Origin: Georgenia_A wangjunii
GTDB lineage: Bacteria > Actinomycetota > Actinomycetes > Actinomycetales > Actinomycetaceae
Length of the DNA stretch: 64,000 nt
Assembly: GCF_036421915.1 (NCBI RefSeq)
Contig: NZ_JAZGOM010000011.1
Reading direction: 5' to 3' (one strand)
Every line of letters starts with the position of its first letter. Position 1 is the first letter of the stretch. Below are positions 25,473 through 33,948 of the stretch, in pieces. The notes beneath the pieces were generated by a model. It made no database searches and had not been told where the DNA came from. It worked only from the letters and a program-made list of their open reading frames with translations. The position numbers were made by a program, and so were the translations under genes.

Positions 25473-25955
25473 GTGCGTGCGCAGCGACCGACGGTGCGGC
25501 CGGGACACGTCCTGGCCGTCAGCCTCGTCCTGCCCGCGCTCGCGGCCTTCCTCGGTGGGCTCGTCCACGTGAGCCGGTGCGTCCCGGTCGCCGGCGGCGT
25601 CGCCCAGCTCGGGGTGCACCTCGCGCTGCTCCGGCCCGCGTCGGAGTGCCCCACGGGCACCCTCGCGCTCGGCGGCGAGCAGGAGCAGGTCCTCGCCGTC
25701 GCGCTCGTCCTCACCGCCCCCGCGCTCCTTGCCCACGTCGTCGTCCTCCTCGGGGCGCTCGGAGCGGGCACCGCGGTGCGCCGGGTGCTGAGCCGCCTGG
25801 CCGGTCTCGCCCCGTGGGGGCGGGTGCCCGGAGCGGCGCCGCGCCTCGTCGTGCCGCGGTTGCACACGAACGCCGTCGTCCGCCGGGTGGTGCGCGGCCT
25901 CGCGCCGGTGCGGACCCAGCGGCTGCGCGGTCCGCCCATGCTCGCCCCGGCCTGA
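25473..25955 (+). CDS. Hypothetical membrane protein (160 aa)
   Basis: Two strong hydrophobic segments (about residues 10-32 and 70-95) flank a short loop with two cysteines (SRCVPV, ASECPT) that could form a disulfide outside the membrane; the C-terminal third is basic and cytosolic. No family recognised. The GTG at 25473 is chosen because TACGCT (25461-25466) is exactly six bases upstream. It lies 56 nt after the kinase gene and before the DsbA-like gene, so it could serve either. Confidence 0.5.
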   Translation: MRAQRPTVRPGHVLAVSLVLPALAAFLGGLVHVSRCVPVAGGVAQLGVHLALLRPASECPTGTLALGGEQEQVLAVALVLTAPALLAHVVVLLGALGAGTAVRRVLSRLAGLAPWGRVPGAAPRLVVPRLHTNAVVRRVVRGLAPVRTQRLRGPPMLAPA

Positions 25956-26083
25956 GGACCGCACCGCCCGCCCCGCGCGGGCGATGCCGGTGCCCGGACC
26001 ACACGACCCCTGAGCGCCCCATGGACCCCGCACCGGTGCGGGGCGCGGCGCTCGTCCCACCCAGGACCACCCCAGGAGCACTC

Positions 26084-26875
26084 ATGTCAACGCCGAGCAA
26101 CATCAAGCAGCAGAACAAGCAGGAGCGGCGCGACGCCGCCCGCGAGCAGGCCCGCAAGCTGCGGGAGGCGCAGCAGCGCCGCGAGAAGCGCAACCGCCTC
26201 TTCATCATCGGGGGCGTCATCGCCTTCGTCGCGATCGTCGCCGTCGCCCTCGTCTCGATCCTCTCGCAGAGCGGGGGGCCGTCCCTCGACGGCGCCGAGC
26301 GCCCGTCCACGGCGACCGAGGCCGGCGCGATCCCCGTCGGCGCCGACGGCGCCGCCGGCACGGTGAACGAGGACGCCCCCGTGGTGGACGTCTACTACGA
26401 CTACCAGTGCCCCCACTGCGCGACCTTCGAGCAGACCAACGCCGAGCTCCTCGTCGAGCTGGCGTCCAGCGGGGACGCCACGATCGAGTACCACCCGATC
26501 TCCATCCTCGACAACTCCGGCAACAACACCGGGTTCTCCACGCGCGGCGCGCAGGCGGCCGCCGTCGTCGCGGACCAGGCGCCGGAGCTCTTCGTCGACT
26601 TCAACACGGCGCTGTTCGACGCGCAGGGCCCGGCGGGCGGTGTCGCGCTGAGCGACGACCAGATCGCCCAGGCCGCCGAGAGCGTCGGCGTCCCGCAGGA
26701 CGTCATCGACTCCTTCGGCGGGTCGACGTTCCGCGACTGGGTGCGCGGCGCGACGACGCAGGCCGCCGAGGACGGCGTCCAGGCGACGCCGACCATCCAC
26801 ATCGACGGCGAGCCGTGGCAGGGCAACTGGCAGGAGCCTGGCGCCCTCGAGCAGGCGGTCGCGGACGCCGCCTGA
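26084..26875 (+). CDS. Membrane-anchored DsbA-like thioredoxin-fold protein
   Basis: Predicted extracytoplasmic thiol oxidoreductase of 263 aa. A highly charged cytosolic N-terminus (residues 1-36) is followed by one membrane helix (about 37-60) and a thioredoxin/DsbA domain with the active site YQCPHCATFEQ (Cys109, Cys112) and the cis-proline in QATPTIHIDGEP. The family (Thioredoxin_4) assists disulfide formation in secreted proteins. AGGAG precedes the ATG at 26084 by 6 nt. It stands just before a tRNA gene. Confidence 0.87.
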   Translation: MSTPSNIKQQNKQERRDAAREQARKLREAQQRREKRNRLFIIGGVIAFVAIVAVALVSILSQSGGPSLDGAERPSTATEAGAIPVGADGAAGTVNEDAPVVDVYYDYQCPHCATFEQTNAELLVELASSGDATIEYHPISILDNSGNNTGFSTRGAQAAAVVADQAPELFVDFNTALFDAQGPAGGVALSDDQIAQAAESVGVPQDVIDSFGGSTFRDWVRGATTQAAEDGVQATPTIHIDGEPWQGNWQEPGALEQAVADAA

Positions 26876-26945
26876 TCCTCTGGCAGACTCGGGTGCGGGG
26901 CTCCGGCCCCGCACCCGAGCCGCGGGGCCCCGGCCCCGCGGCCCC

Positions 26946-27017
26946 GCCGCCTTAGCTCAGTGGTAGAGCACCCGCCTTGTAAGCGGACGGTCGTCGGTTC
27001 AATCCCGACAGGCGGCT
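26946..27017 (+). tRNA. tRNA-Thr (anticodon TGT)
   Basis: A complete 72-nt cloverleaf: acceptor GCCGCCT pairs with AGGCGGC, D-arm GCTC/GAGC, anticodon loop CTTGTAA giving TGT, T-arm GTCGG/CCGAC around TTCAATC, discriminator T, CCA not encoded. The outermost anticodon-stem pair is C-A, the only mismatch. Confidence 0.95.
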
Positions 27018-27168
27018 CAGCGAACACCCGGCGACCGGGCGCCGGACGACCGGCCGGCGCGTCCACCCCTCGTCGCCTCCCGCGAGGTCCGTTCGAGCGG
27101 TCGTCCCGTCCAGCCCCTCAGCGCTCCCCGCTCGTCTACGGTGGGAGAGGCACAGAGAGGTGGGGGAC

Positions 27169-27465
27169 GTGCATCCAGCAGCGAAGAAGTGGGCGACGAT
27201 CGGCGTCTCGATGCTCGTCGTCGGGGGGCTGCTCCTGGCCTTCGGCCCGGACGTCTACTACTGGGCGGCGAACGTGGCCGGTGCCAACGCCGAGCCCGGC
27301 CTGTGGGTGCTCTCCGTCCTCCTCAACGTCACCCGGGAGGCCTTCATGCCGCTCGGCGCGGCGCTCGTCGGCGCGGCCGTCGTCATCCAGGCCCTCGCCC
27401 CGAGCCCCGGACGCACCGGTGCAGGCGCCGGTCACGTCGCCGCCGAGACGCACGAGACGCCGTAG
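27169..27465 (+). CDS. Small two-helix membrane protein (98 aa)
   Basis: Two hydrophobic segments (about residues 10-28 and 48-78) around a short polar loop with Pro, Tyr and Trp (GPDVYYWAANVAG). Function unknown. The GTG at 27169 is preferred because GAGGTGGGGGA precedes it; an in-frame GTG nine bases earlier is possible. The following 220 nt (27466-27688) are very GC-rich with short CGCGCCCCGCC repeats and hold no gene I can support. Confidence 0.5.
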   Translation: MHPAAKKWATIGVSMLVVGGLLLAFGPDVYYWAANVAGANAEPGLWVLSVLLNVTREAFMPLGAALVGAAVVIQALAPSPGRTGAGAGHVAAETHETP

Positions 27466-27688
27466 GCCATCGGTCCCCGCGGCAGTCATGCCCGGGCGCC
27501 CTTCCCTGGTCGCCTGGCCGACGGTGCCGGGACCAGCCGGGCGGGGCGCGCAGCGCCGGGTCGTGGCGGGTCTGGCGGGAGCCGCGAGGAACGAGCGGCG
27601 GATGGAAGACCGGGCGCGCCCCGCCCGGCGCGCCCCGCCCCGCCCGCCGAGCGCCGCTCGGGGGCTCCCGCCGCCGCGGGGTGGGTCC

Positions 27689-27958
27689 TCAGTCCCCGGG
27701 GATGTAGCCGGCGTCCTGGCCGGAGTCGCCGTGTGCGACCTCCTCCGACGTCTCGGGCCCGGCGCCGACGAGCTGGTCGACCTCGGCCCAGCGGTCGTCG
27801 TCCCGCTCGGGGGCGTCCTCCGGGTTGCCACCGGAGCGGACGTCCGCGGTGCGGGCCTCCGGCTCGACGGCGTTGACGCCCTCGGGCTCGACGAGGCTCT
27901 CGGCGGGGGCGTCGTCGACGGGGACGTTCGGGCGCAGGGTCGCGTCGTTCTCGCTCAT
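27689..27958 (-). CDS. Small acidic hypothetical protein (89 aa)
   Basis: A strongly acidic, probably disordered protein with many Asp and Glu and no membrane segment; it ends with GDSGQDAGYIPGD. Similar short acidic proteins are common and uncharacterised in Micrococcales. AGGA lies 7 nt before the ATG. No function can be named. Confidence 0.45.
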   Translation of the reverse strand: MSENDATLRPNVPVDDAPAESLVEPEGVNAVEPEARTADVRSGGNPEDAPERDDDRWAEVDQLVGAGPETSEEVAHGDSGQDAGYIPGD

Positions 27959-28029
27959 GGTTCAGTCCTACCGCGTGGAGGCGACGCGCGCCCCCGGAGG
28001 GGCCGCCGGCACCGCCGACGCGCCGCTGC

Positions 28030-28482
28030 CTACACCCGGTCCGACGCGAAGGACCGGGCGCAGAGCGCCCTCGCCTCCGCGAGGCAGGCCGGGTGGAGGA
28101 CGGCCAGGCCCGTCGTCTCCGCGAGCAGCGGCTCGCAGTCGGCTCCGCGGCCGGACTCCGTGCCGGTGAGGATCCACCCGTGGCGGTCGTCCCCACGCGC
28201 GGCGGCCTCGGCGTACTGGCACAGCTGGCGTGCCACCCACTCCTCCGCGGGCCGGTCCCACCACGGCTCGGGGTGCGCGGGCCTCGCGCTCAGGCCGGGC
28301 AGCAGTGCGCCGCTCTGCTCGTCGCGGCTCTCCTCGCTCGCGTCGGCGCACGGGCCGAGGCTGTAGCGCAGGTAGACCGGCCCGACGGCGCGCTGGAGCC
28401 GGACGACGTCCCCCAGGCTGTGGAGGACGGGAAGCCCGTCGAGCCCGGTGACGGCGGCGGCGGCTGGTGACGGCCTGGTCAT
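28030..28482 (-). CDS. DUF6098-like hypothetical protein
   Basis: A 150-aa cytosolic protein with LPVLHSLGDVVRL, VYLRYSLGP, SGALLPGLSARP, PEPWWDRPAEEWVARQLCQY and HGWILTGTESGRGADCEPL, blocks I recall from the actinobacterial DUF6098 family, whose role is unknown. GGAGG lies 4 nt before the ATG. It is divergent from the CBS-domain gene. Confidence 0.6.
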   Translation of the reverse strand: MTRPSPAAAAVTGLDGLPVLHSLGDVVRLQRAVGPVYLRYSLGPCADASEESRDEQSGALLPGLSARPAHPEPWWDRPAEEWVARQLCQYAEAAARGDDRHGWILTGTESGRGADCEPLLAETTGLAVLHPACLAEARALCARSFASDRV

Positions 28483-28636
28483 GCGTCCTCCGTGGTGTGC
28501 GGCGACGGGCTACGGACCAAGAGTCGCCGCCCCCGGCGTGACGCGCACGCGGGGAGACCTCCGGGGATGCGCGCACGGCCTGCCCGGCGCAAGGTGGGAG
28601 GACCGGGCAGACCACCACGACACGCTGGAGGACACC

Positions 28637-29053
28637 GTGACTGACACCGTCGCGAAGTACATGACCCCGAACCCCACGACCATCGAGGCGAACCGGAGCG
28701 TCCGTGAGGCCGCTGAGCTCATGCGCGCAGGAGACATCGGCGACGTCATCGTCGTCGACGACGGCGAGGTGGTCGGCATCGTCACCGACCGGGACATCGT
28801 CGTGCGCGTCATCGGTGCGGGCGGCAGCCCTGAGGATCCCGTGCGCCAGGCGTGCAGCCCCAACCCGGTGACCGTCACCTCCGACGCCCCAGTCTCCGCG
28901 GTGCTCGAGGTCATGCGCACCGAGGCCGTGCGCCGGGTGCCGGTGCTGACGGCCGGCGCGCTGGCCGGGATCGTCTCGATCGGAGACCTCGCGGTCGACC
29001 GTGACCCGAGCTCCGTGCTCGCCGACATCTCGGCCGAGCAGCCCAACACCTAG
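28637..29053 (+). CDS. Two-CBS-domain protein
   Basis: A 138-aa stand-alone CBS pair (Bateman module) that probably binds an adenine nucleotide. CBS1 (about 5-62) ends in GIVTDRDIVVRVI and CBS2 (about 75-130) ends in GIVSIGDLAVDRD; both show the hydrophobic-D/S pattern of ligand pockets. Similar proteins in actinobacteria (hypoxic response protein 1 type) are stress-induced. GGAGG lies 5-6 nt before the GTG at 28637, which rules out longer in-frame starts. Confidence 0.8.
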   Translation: MTDTVAKYMTPNPTTIEANRSVREAAELMRAGDIGDVIVVDDGEVVGIVTDRDIVVRVIGAGGSPEDPVRQACSPNPVTVTSDAPVSAVLEVMRTEAVRRVPVLTAGALAGIVSIGDLAVDRDPSSVLADISAEQPNT

Positions 29054-29115
29054 GCCTCCGCCCCGACGGAGACGGCGCCCGGCCGTGGGGCCGGGCGTGG
29101 AGGAGAGGTGAAGCG

Positions 29116-29397
29116 ATGAAGGTGACCGTCGACTTCTGCGGGGGAGCGACCCCGACGACCGTGACGGTGGACGGGGACCTCGACGTCCGGGCCGGCCCCG
29201 AGTTCACCCAGCTCGTCATGGGGCTCCACGACATCCTCGGTCCTGACGTGCGCTACGACCTCGCCGGGTTGGTCGCGCGCGACGACGCCGGGCGCGCGGC
29301 CCTGGCGATGGTCGTGCACGAGTTCCGCGAGTACGGGCCGCTGGTCACGCTGCCGGAGCCCGGAGCGGCCGCCGAGGGGCCGACGCCCGGACGGTAG
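29116..29397 (+). CDS. Small STAS-like protein
   Basis: A 93-aa protein with the alternating pattern of a STAS domain: TVTVDGDLDVRAGPEF then VRYDLAGLVARDDAGRAALAM. In true anti-sigma antagonists this position holds a phosphorylatable Ser/Thr after Asp (DSSGL); here it is DDAG, so the switch seems lost. GGAGGAGAGG precedes the ATG. Possible partner of an unseen anti-sigma factor or simply a degenerate member. Confidence 0.5.
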   Translation: MKVTVDFCGGATPTTVTVDGDLDVRAGPEFTQLVMGLHDILGPDVRYDLAGLVARDDAGRAALAMVVHEFREYGPLVTLPEPGAAAEGPTPGR

Positions 29398-29406
29398 GCC
29401 ACGTCC

Positions 29407-30762
29407 TCACGGCTCCCCGGCCCAGGCGCTGCTGAAGAGGTCCGTCCCGCCGAAGTTCCCGGACTTCAGCAGCAGCGCGACCGGCCGTGGACCGGTCGAC
29501 ACGGTCCACGGCACGCCGGGGCTCGCCGAGTCACCCACGAGCAGGGACCGCACGCCGAGCGCCCGCGTCACCGCACCGGACGTCTCGCCGCCGGCGACGA
29601 CGACCCGGCGCACACCCAGGTCCCGTACCGCGCCTGCGGCGACGCGGGCGAGCGCACGCTCGACCCGCCGGGCCGCCTCCTGCACCCCGAGGCGGCGCTG
29701 GGCGGCACCCACCTCCTCGTCGGTCGCGGAGGTGACGAGCACCGGTTCTCCGGGGTGCTCGGCGAAGGCGCGCGCGAGCGCGGCGAGCACCGCGTCCGCG
29801 GCGTCGTCGGCCTCCCGGTCGGCGCCCTCGTCGTCCCGGTCCGGGGCCGTCCCCCGGCCGCCGGCCGGCGCGTCGAGCCGGAGGCGCGTCCCGGGGAACG
29901 CCGTGCACTGGGCCCGGGTCCGCTCGGAGAGGCTGCCCGCCAGGATCAGCCGCTCGCCGTCGCCGACCGCGGGCAGGGCCTCCCGGGAGCCGGGCGGCCC
30001 GCCCCGGCACCGCGCCAGCGCCCCGGCCAGCCCGGCACCTCCCCCGACGACGACGCGGAGCCGGCCCGCGCCGTCGGCGAGTGCGAGCACACCCCGGGCG
30101 ATGACCCCGAGATCCTCGTCGTCGAGCGCGTCGACGAGGACGTGCGCCCGGGCGCCGCCCCCGCCCGCTCCTGCGGGCGGGTCGACGAGCGCGCGCCGGA
30201 CCGCGTCCGGTCCCTCGCGCACGACGGCTCGCGGCACGAGCCGGACCCGGGCGGGCGTCTGGGCGCCCAGCACACGCACGAGGTCCGGGTCCCGCATCGG
30301 GGTGAGCGGGTGGTCACGCAACGAGGACTCGGACAGGAGCCGGTCGCCCACGAAGAGGTGACCCTGGTACTGGGTGCGCCCGGCGGCCGGCGTCGCCGGC
30401 GTGCCGACGCTCAGCACGGGGCCGGCCGCGCCCGCTCCGACGACGCCGGCGAGCGCGTCGGCGACCGGGCCGATGTTCCCGTGCGGGGTGGAGTCGAACG
30501 TCGAGCAGTACTTCTGGTAGACGACCCGCACGCCGGCCGCCCGCAGCCACCGGGCCACCGTCACCGCCTGCTCCTGGGCTGCTCGCGGCGGGACGGTCCG
30601 GATCGTGAGGCCGACGACGACGGCGTCGCACGGCGGCAGCGGCTCGTCGTCCGGCGCACCGAGCCGGAGAACCGTGCTCAGGCCCGCCTCGCGCACGGCT
30701 GCCGCGACGTCGCAGGCACCCGTGACGTCGTCGGCGACGATCCCGAGCCAGGGGGCGGTCAT
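29407..30762 (-). CDS. Four-carbon acid sugar kinase family protein (DUF1537, OtnK-like)
   Basis: ATP-dependent kinase of the DUF1537 family, known members of which phosphorylate 3-oxo-tetronate, D-threonate or L-erythronate. The 451-aa protein has the N-terminal substrate domain (IVADDVTGACDVA, QKYCSTFDSTPHGNIGPV) and the C-terminal nucleotide domain (VVAGGETSGAVTRALGV, LKSGNFGGTDLF). It contains a low-complexity acidic insert near residue 320. Its ATG overlaps the deoR stop (ATGA). Usual partners (an oxidoreductase, OtnI isomerase, OtnC aldolase) are absent; instead a divergent FGGY kinase and aldolase are present, so the real substrate may differ. Confidence 0.85.
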   Translation of the reverse strand: MTAPWLGIVADDVTGACDVAAAVREAGLSTVLRLGAPDDEPLPPCDAVVVGLTIRTVPPRAAQEQAVTVARWLRAAGVRVVYQKYCSTFDSTPHGNIGPVADALAGVVGAGAAGPVLSVGTPATPAAGRTQYQGHLFVGDRLLSESSLRDHPLTPMRDPDLVRVLGAQTPARVRLVPRAVVREGPDAVRRALVDPPAGAGGGGARAHVLVDALDDEDLGVIARGVLALADGAGRLRVVVGGGAGLAGALARCRGGPPGSREALPAVGDGERLILAGSLSERTRAQCTAFPGTRLRLDAPAGGRGTAPDRDDEGADREADDAADAVLAALARAFAEHPGEPVLVTSATDEEVGAAQRRLGVQEAARRVERALARVAAGAVRDLGVRRVVVAGGETSGAVTRALGVRSLLVGDSASPGVPWTVSTGPRPVALLLKSGNFGGTDLFSSAWAGEP

Positions 30763-31523
30763 CGTGCGGGTCCGACCGTGGCGCCGGCGAGGACGACCCG
30801 GGGGCCGGCGAGCCAGGGCGGCGCGGCGTCGGTGACGACGACGTCCACCTCCTCGAGGCGGGCGAACCGGATCGGCGCCCGCGCCTCGGCCTTCGTCGCG
30901 TCGACGAGGAGGACGACGCGGCGGGCGCCGACGACGAGCGCTCGCTTGATCTCGGCGTCGAGGGAGCTCGTGCTGTAGAGCCCGCCCTCGTCGTACGCGG
31001 CGGCGGCGAGGACGAGGACGTCCACGGCGAGGTCCGCGATGGCCGCGCGCGTCTGGGCGCCGGCGAAGGACCGGGTGGTGGGGACGTACGTGCCGCCGAG
31101 CCCGATGAGCTCGAGGTCCGGCCGGCGGGCGCACTCGGCGAGGACGGGGAGGGAGTGGCTGATGACCGTGAGGCCGGCGGGCAGCGACGGCGCGAGCGCC
31201 GCGACCGTCGTGCCGGCGTCGAGCGCGACGCTGCGGGCGCCGTCGAGCACGGGGAGGGCGGCCCGGGCGAGGGCGTGCTTGACCACCCCGCTGCGCGCGT
31301 CGCGCTCCTCGAACGGGGCGCCGGGCGCGGCGGGCGCCGGCAGGCTCGCCCCGCCCACGACGCGCTGGACCCGCCCCTCGTCGTGGAGGCGGCGCAGGTC
31401 CCGCCGGATCGTCATCTCCGAGACGCCGAGAGCGGTGGCGAGCTCGTGCGAGGCGACGTACCCCGTGCCGGCGAGGCGCCGGAGGAGCTCCTCGCGGCGG
31501 TGCGGGGCACCGGAGTAACGCAC
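30759..31523 (-). CDS. DeoR-family sugar-phosphate-responsive repressor
   Basis: A 254-aa regulator with the DeoR winged helix (RREELLRRLAGTGYVASHEL, LGVSEMTIRRDLRRLHDEG) and a C-terminal DeoRC sensor domain that binds phosphorylated sugars (VALDAGTTVAALA, VISHSLPV, GGTYVPTTRSFAG, and the ALVVDATKAE-like VVLLVDATKAEARA). The GTG at 31523 has TTCAAT six bases upstream and TTGACA 18 bases further, a leaderless promoter. It heads an operon with the DUF1537 kinase and faces the FGGY kinase operon, which it probably controls through the palindrome at 31584-31599. Confidence 0.9.
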   Translation of the reverse strand: MRYSGAPHRREELLRRLAGTGYVASHELATALGVSEMTIRRDLRRLHDEGRVQRVVGGASLPAPAAPGAPFEERDARSGVVKHALARAALPVLDGARSVALDAGTTVAALAPSLPAGLTVISHSLPVLAECARRPDLELIGLGGTYVPTTRSFAGAQTRAAIADLAVDVLVLAAAAYDEGGLYSTSSLDAEIKRALVVGARRVVLLVDATKAEARAPIRFARLEEVDVVVTDAAPPWLAGPRVVLAGATVGPAR

Positions 31524-31529
31524 GCCGCG

Positions 31530-31559
31530 ATTGAACCGCCGCCGGCGGCGGGGTGTCAA
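31530..31559 (-). promoter_or_regulatory. deoR promoter with spacer palindrome
   Basis: On the minus strand, TTGACA (31554-31559) and TTCAAT (31530-31535) stand 18 nt apart, six bases before the GTG of deoR. The spacer contains the perfect 16-bp palindrome CCGCCGCCGGCGGCGG (31536-31551). Confidence 0.55.
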
Positions 31560-31574
31560 CGGACGCACGAGATC

Positions 31575-31612
31575 TTGTCAGGATGTTCGAGACCGAACAG
31601 ACTCGTCGTATG
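31575..31612 (+). promoter_or_regulatory. FGGY-kinase operon promoter with DeoR-type operator
   Basis: TTGTCA (31575-31580) and CAGACT (31598-31603) are 17 nt apart, and the ATG of the kinase follows six bases later, so the message is probably leaderless. The perfect inverted repeat TGTTCG-AGAC-CGAACA (31584-31599) occupies the spacer. TTCG half-sites are typical of DeoR/GlpR-type repressors. Confidence 0.65.
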
Positions 31613-33052
31613 CGCAGTCTCGGTCTCGACGTCGGGAGCACGAACGTCAAGGCCGTCCTCGTCGAGATCGACGCCGACGGCGGGGTCCGCGACGTCGCCT
31701 CGGCCTCGGTCCCCACACCGGCGGGCGCGGCGGCCCTCGTGACGGCGGCCCTGCGCCTGGTCGCGGCCGCCGTCGAGGCCGGCGGGGCCCCGGCGTGCGT
31801 CGGTGTCGCCTCGATGGCCGAGACGGGCGTCCCGCTCGACGGCGACGGCGTCCCGCTCGGCGACCTCGTGCGGTGGGACCCCCGGCGCGCCGAGGACGAG
31901 GCCGCCCGGCTGGCGGCGGAGCTCGGCCGGGGCGAGCTCTTCCGGGCGACCGGGGTGCGGCCCAGCGGCAAGGCGCCCCTCGCGACCTGGGCGTACCTCC
32001 GCGCGCGGGAGCCGGACCGGTGGGCGGCCATGGACCGGTGGGCCGGGGCGGCCGACCTCCTCGTCCACGCGCTCACCGGCCGGCTCGTCACCGACCACAC
32101 CCTCGCCGGCCGGACGATGGCCTACCGCCTCCCGGGGCCCGGGGAGGAGCCGGCCCGCACGTTCGACCGCGACCTCCTCGCCGCCGTCGGCCTGCGGCCC
32201 GAGCAGCTGCCCGACGTGGCCGCGCCGGGGGAGGTCGCCGCGCGCGTCGGTGCTGCCGGGTCGGCCGGCCTGGCGCCGGGGACGCCGGTCGTCGTCGCCG
32301 GGCACGACCACCCGGTGGGGGCCTGGGCCGGGGGCGTGCGCGCACCCGGGGAGGTGGCCGACTCCCTCGGTACCGCCGAGGCGGTCGTCCGCGTCGTCGC
32401 CGCGCGGCCGGACCCGGACGCCGTCGCCGCGGCCGGGATGAGCCTCGTGCGCACGGCCGCCGGCGACCAGGACGCCGTCGTCGCGGGCTCCTCGAGCGCC
32501 GGCGCCATGGTCGCGTGGTGGGCGGAGCGCGCCGGCGCGGACCGCCCGTTCAGCGAGGTCCTCGCCGCGGCGGCCGAGCGACCGCGCCACGCCGCCTCGC
32601 CGCTCGTGCTGCCCTACCTGCGCGGGCGCCAGACGCCGGCGCCCGACCCCGATGCCCGGGTCCGCGTCGTCGGCCGGACGGACGCGCACGACGCCGTCGA
32701 CCTCGCCGCGGCGCTCGTCGACGGCCTCGCCCTCCAGGCGCGGTGGATGCTCGTCGAGCAGGCACGCCTCGCCGGCGCCGACCCCGCGGCCGGGGAGGTG
32801 CTCGTGCTCGGCGGCGCGGCCGCCGCGAGCCCCGCCTGGCTGCGCGCCAAGGCAGCGGCCGGCCCCGCACCGGTGGGTGTCCTCACCGCCCGGGAGCCCG
32901 TCGCGGTCGGCGCCGCGCTCCTCGCCGCGCACCGCGCCGGCCTGGCCCCCGCCGTCGTCCTGCCGCGCACGGCGGGGCCCGTGCCGCCCGACCCCGGTTA
33001 CGACCGGCTCTTCCACCGGTTCGTCGACGCAGCCCGCGAAGGAGAACGATGA
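31610..33052 (+). CDS. FGGY-family carbohydrate kinase
   Basis: Two-domain actin-fold sugar kinase, 480 aa. The phosphate-1 loop is LGLDVGSTNVKAVL, the FGGY-type substrate region includes SMAETGVPLD and LVRWDPR, the catalytic aspartate is expected in GHDHPVGAWAGG, and LVLGGAAAASPAW is the adenosine motif. Specificity cannot be read, but FGGY kinases acting with aldolases (RhaB, FucK) make ketose 1-phosphates. Overlap with the aldolase gene by ATGA supports a kinase-aldolase pair. Likely repressed by the divergent DeoR protein. Confidence 0.85.
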   Translation: MRSLGLDVGSTNVKAVLVEIDADGGVRDVASASVPTPAGAAALVTAALRLVAAAVEAGGAPACVGVASMAETGVPLDGDGVPLGDLVRWDPRRAEDEAARLAAELGRGELFRATGVRPSGKAPLATWAYLRAREPDRWAAMDRWAGAADLLVHALTGRLVTDHTLAGRTMAYRLPGPGEEPARTFDRDLLAAVGLRPEQLPDVAAPGEVAARVGAAGSAGLAPGTPVVVAGHDHPVGAWAGGVRAPGEVADSLGTAEAVVRVVAARPDPDAVAAAGMSLVRTAAGDQDAVVAGSSSAGAMVAWWAERAGADRPFSEVLAAAAERPRHAASPLVLPYLRGRQTPAPDPDARVRVVGRTDAHDAVDLAAALVDGLALQARWMLVEQARLAGADPAAGEVLVLGGAAAASPAWLRAKAAAGPAPVGVLTAREPVAVGAALLAAHRAGLAPAVVLPRTAGPVPPDPGYDRLFHRFVDAAREGER

Positions 33053-33948
33053 TCACCCACCCGCCGCCCACGCTCGACGCCGTGGCCCGTGCCTCCGGCG
33101 GCCTCGCCATGGTGGCGATGGACCAGCGCGAGAGCCTCCGCACGATGTTCGACGACGCCGGCGCCGGGCGCGTGCCGGACCCACGGCTCGTCGAGTTCAA
33201 GCTCGCCGTCGCGCAGGTGCTCGGACCGCTCGCCTCCGGGTTCCTCATCGACCGCCACTACGGGTTCGAGGCGGTCCGCGACGGCGACTACCTCCCGCCG
33301 AGCACCGGGCTCATCCTCGCCGCGGACGCCCTCGAGCAGGCCGACGGCGGACCCGTCGAGGAGACGTCCCTCGACGACGCCGTCGTGGCGCCCGAGCTCG
33401 ACCTCACCGGCGTCGCGGCCATCAAGCTCCTCGTCATCTGGCGGCGGGACGAGCGCCGCGAGCAGAGGGTGGTGCTCGCGCGGGACTTCGTCGCCGCGGC
33501 GACGCGGCTCGGTGTCCTCTCCGTCCTCGAGCCGGTCGTGCGCGCGACGCCGGACGAGCTCGCTGCGGGCACCTGGGACGCCGACGCCGCGATCCAGGAG
33601 GCGGCCGCCGAGCTCTCCGTCCTCGGCCAGGACCTGTACAAGGTGCAGGTCCCGCGCGCCGGGCGCGGGACACCCGCGCAGCTGCGGGAGGCGTGCGAGG
33701 CGCTCGCGCGCGTCGTCACCGGGCCGTGGGTGGTCCTGTCCCAGGGCGTCGACCGCGAGGACTACCTCGGCGCCGTGACGGCCGCGTGCCGGGCCGGCGC
33801 GAGCGGCTTCCTCGCCGGCCGGGCCCTGTGGAGCGACGTCGTCGGTGCGCCGGACGTGCGCGCCCGTCTCCACGAGGTCTCGGTGCCGCGCGTCGAGCGC
33901 CTCGTCGAGACCGTCGATCGCTACGCCCGCCCGTGGAGCGAGGCGTGA
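33049..33948 (+). CDS. Class I ketose-phosphate aldolase, YihT/LacD-like
   Basis: A 299-aa TIM-barrel Schiff-base aldolase. Long blocks match the pattern I know for sulfofructose-1-phosphate aldolase YihT: ARASGGLAMVAMDQRESL, IKLLVIWRRDE, LEPVVR, DLYKVQVP with the Schiff-base lysine (Lys198), WVVLSQGVD and GASGFLAGRALW. The reaction would be ketose 1-phosphate (or bisphosphate) to DHAP plus an aldehyde. The sulfoquinovose partners YihS, YihU and YihV are not here, so the substrate is probably another six-carbon ketose derivative. AAGGAG ribosome site; overlaps its neighbours on both sides (ATGA and GTGA). Confidence 0.82.
   Translation: MITHPPPTLDAVARASGGLAMVAMDQRESLRTMFDDAGAGRVPDPRLVEFKLAVAQVLGPLASGFLIDRHYGFEAVRDGDYLPPSTGLILAADALEQADGGPVEETSLDDAVVAPELDLTGVAAIKLLVIWRRDERREQRVVLARDFVAAATRLGVLSVLEPVVRATPDELAAGTWDADAAIQEAAAELSVLGQDLYKVQVPRAGRGTPAQLREACEALARVVTGPWVVLSQGVDREDYLGAVTAACRAGASGFLAGRALWSDVVGAPDVRARLHEVSVPRVERLVETVDRYARPWSEA

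Noticed and set aside
26950..27100. Peptide frame across the tRNA-Thr gene
   Set aside because: It is the translated tRNA sequence, not a gene.
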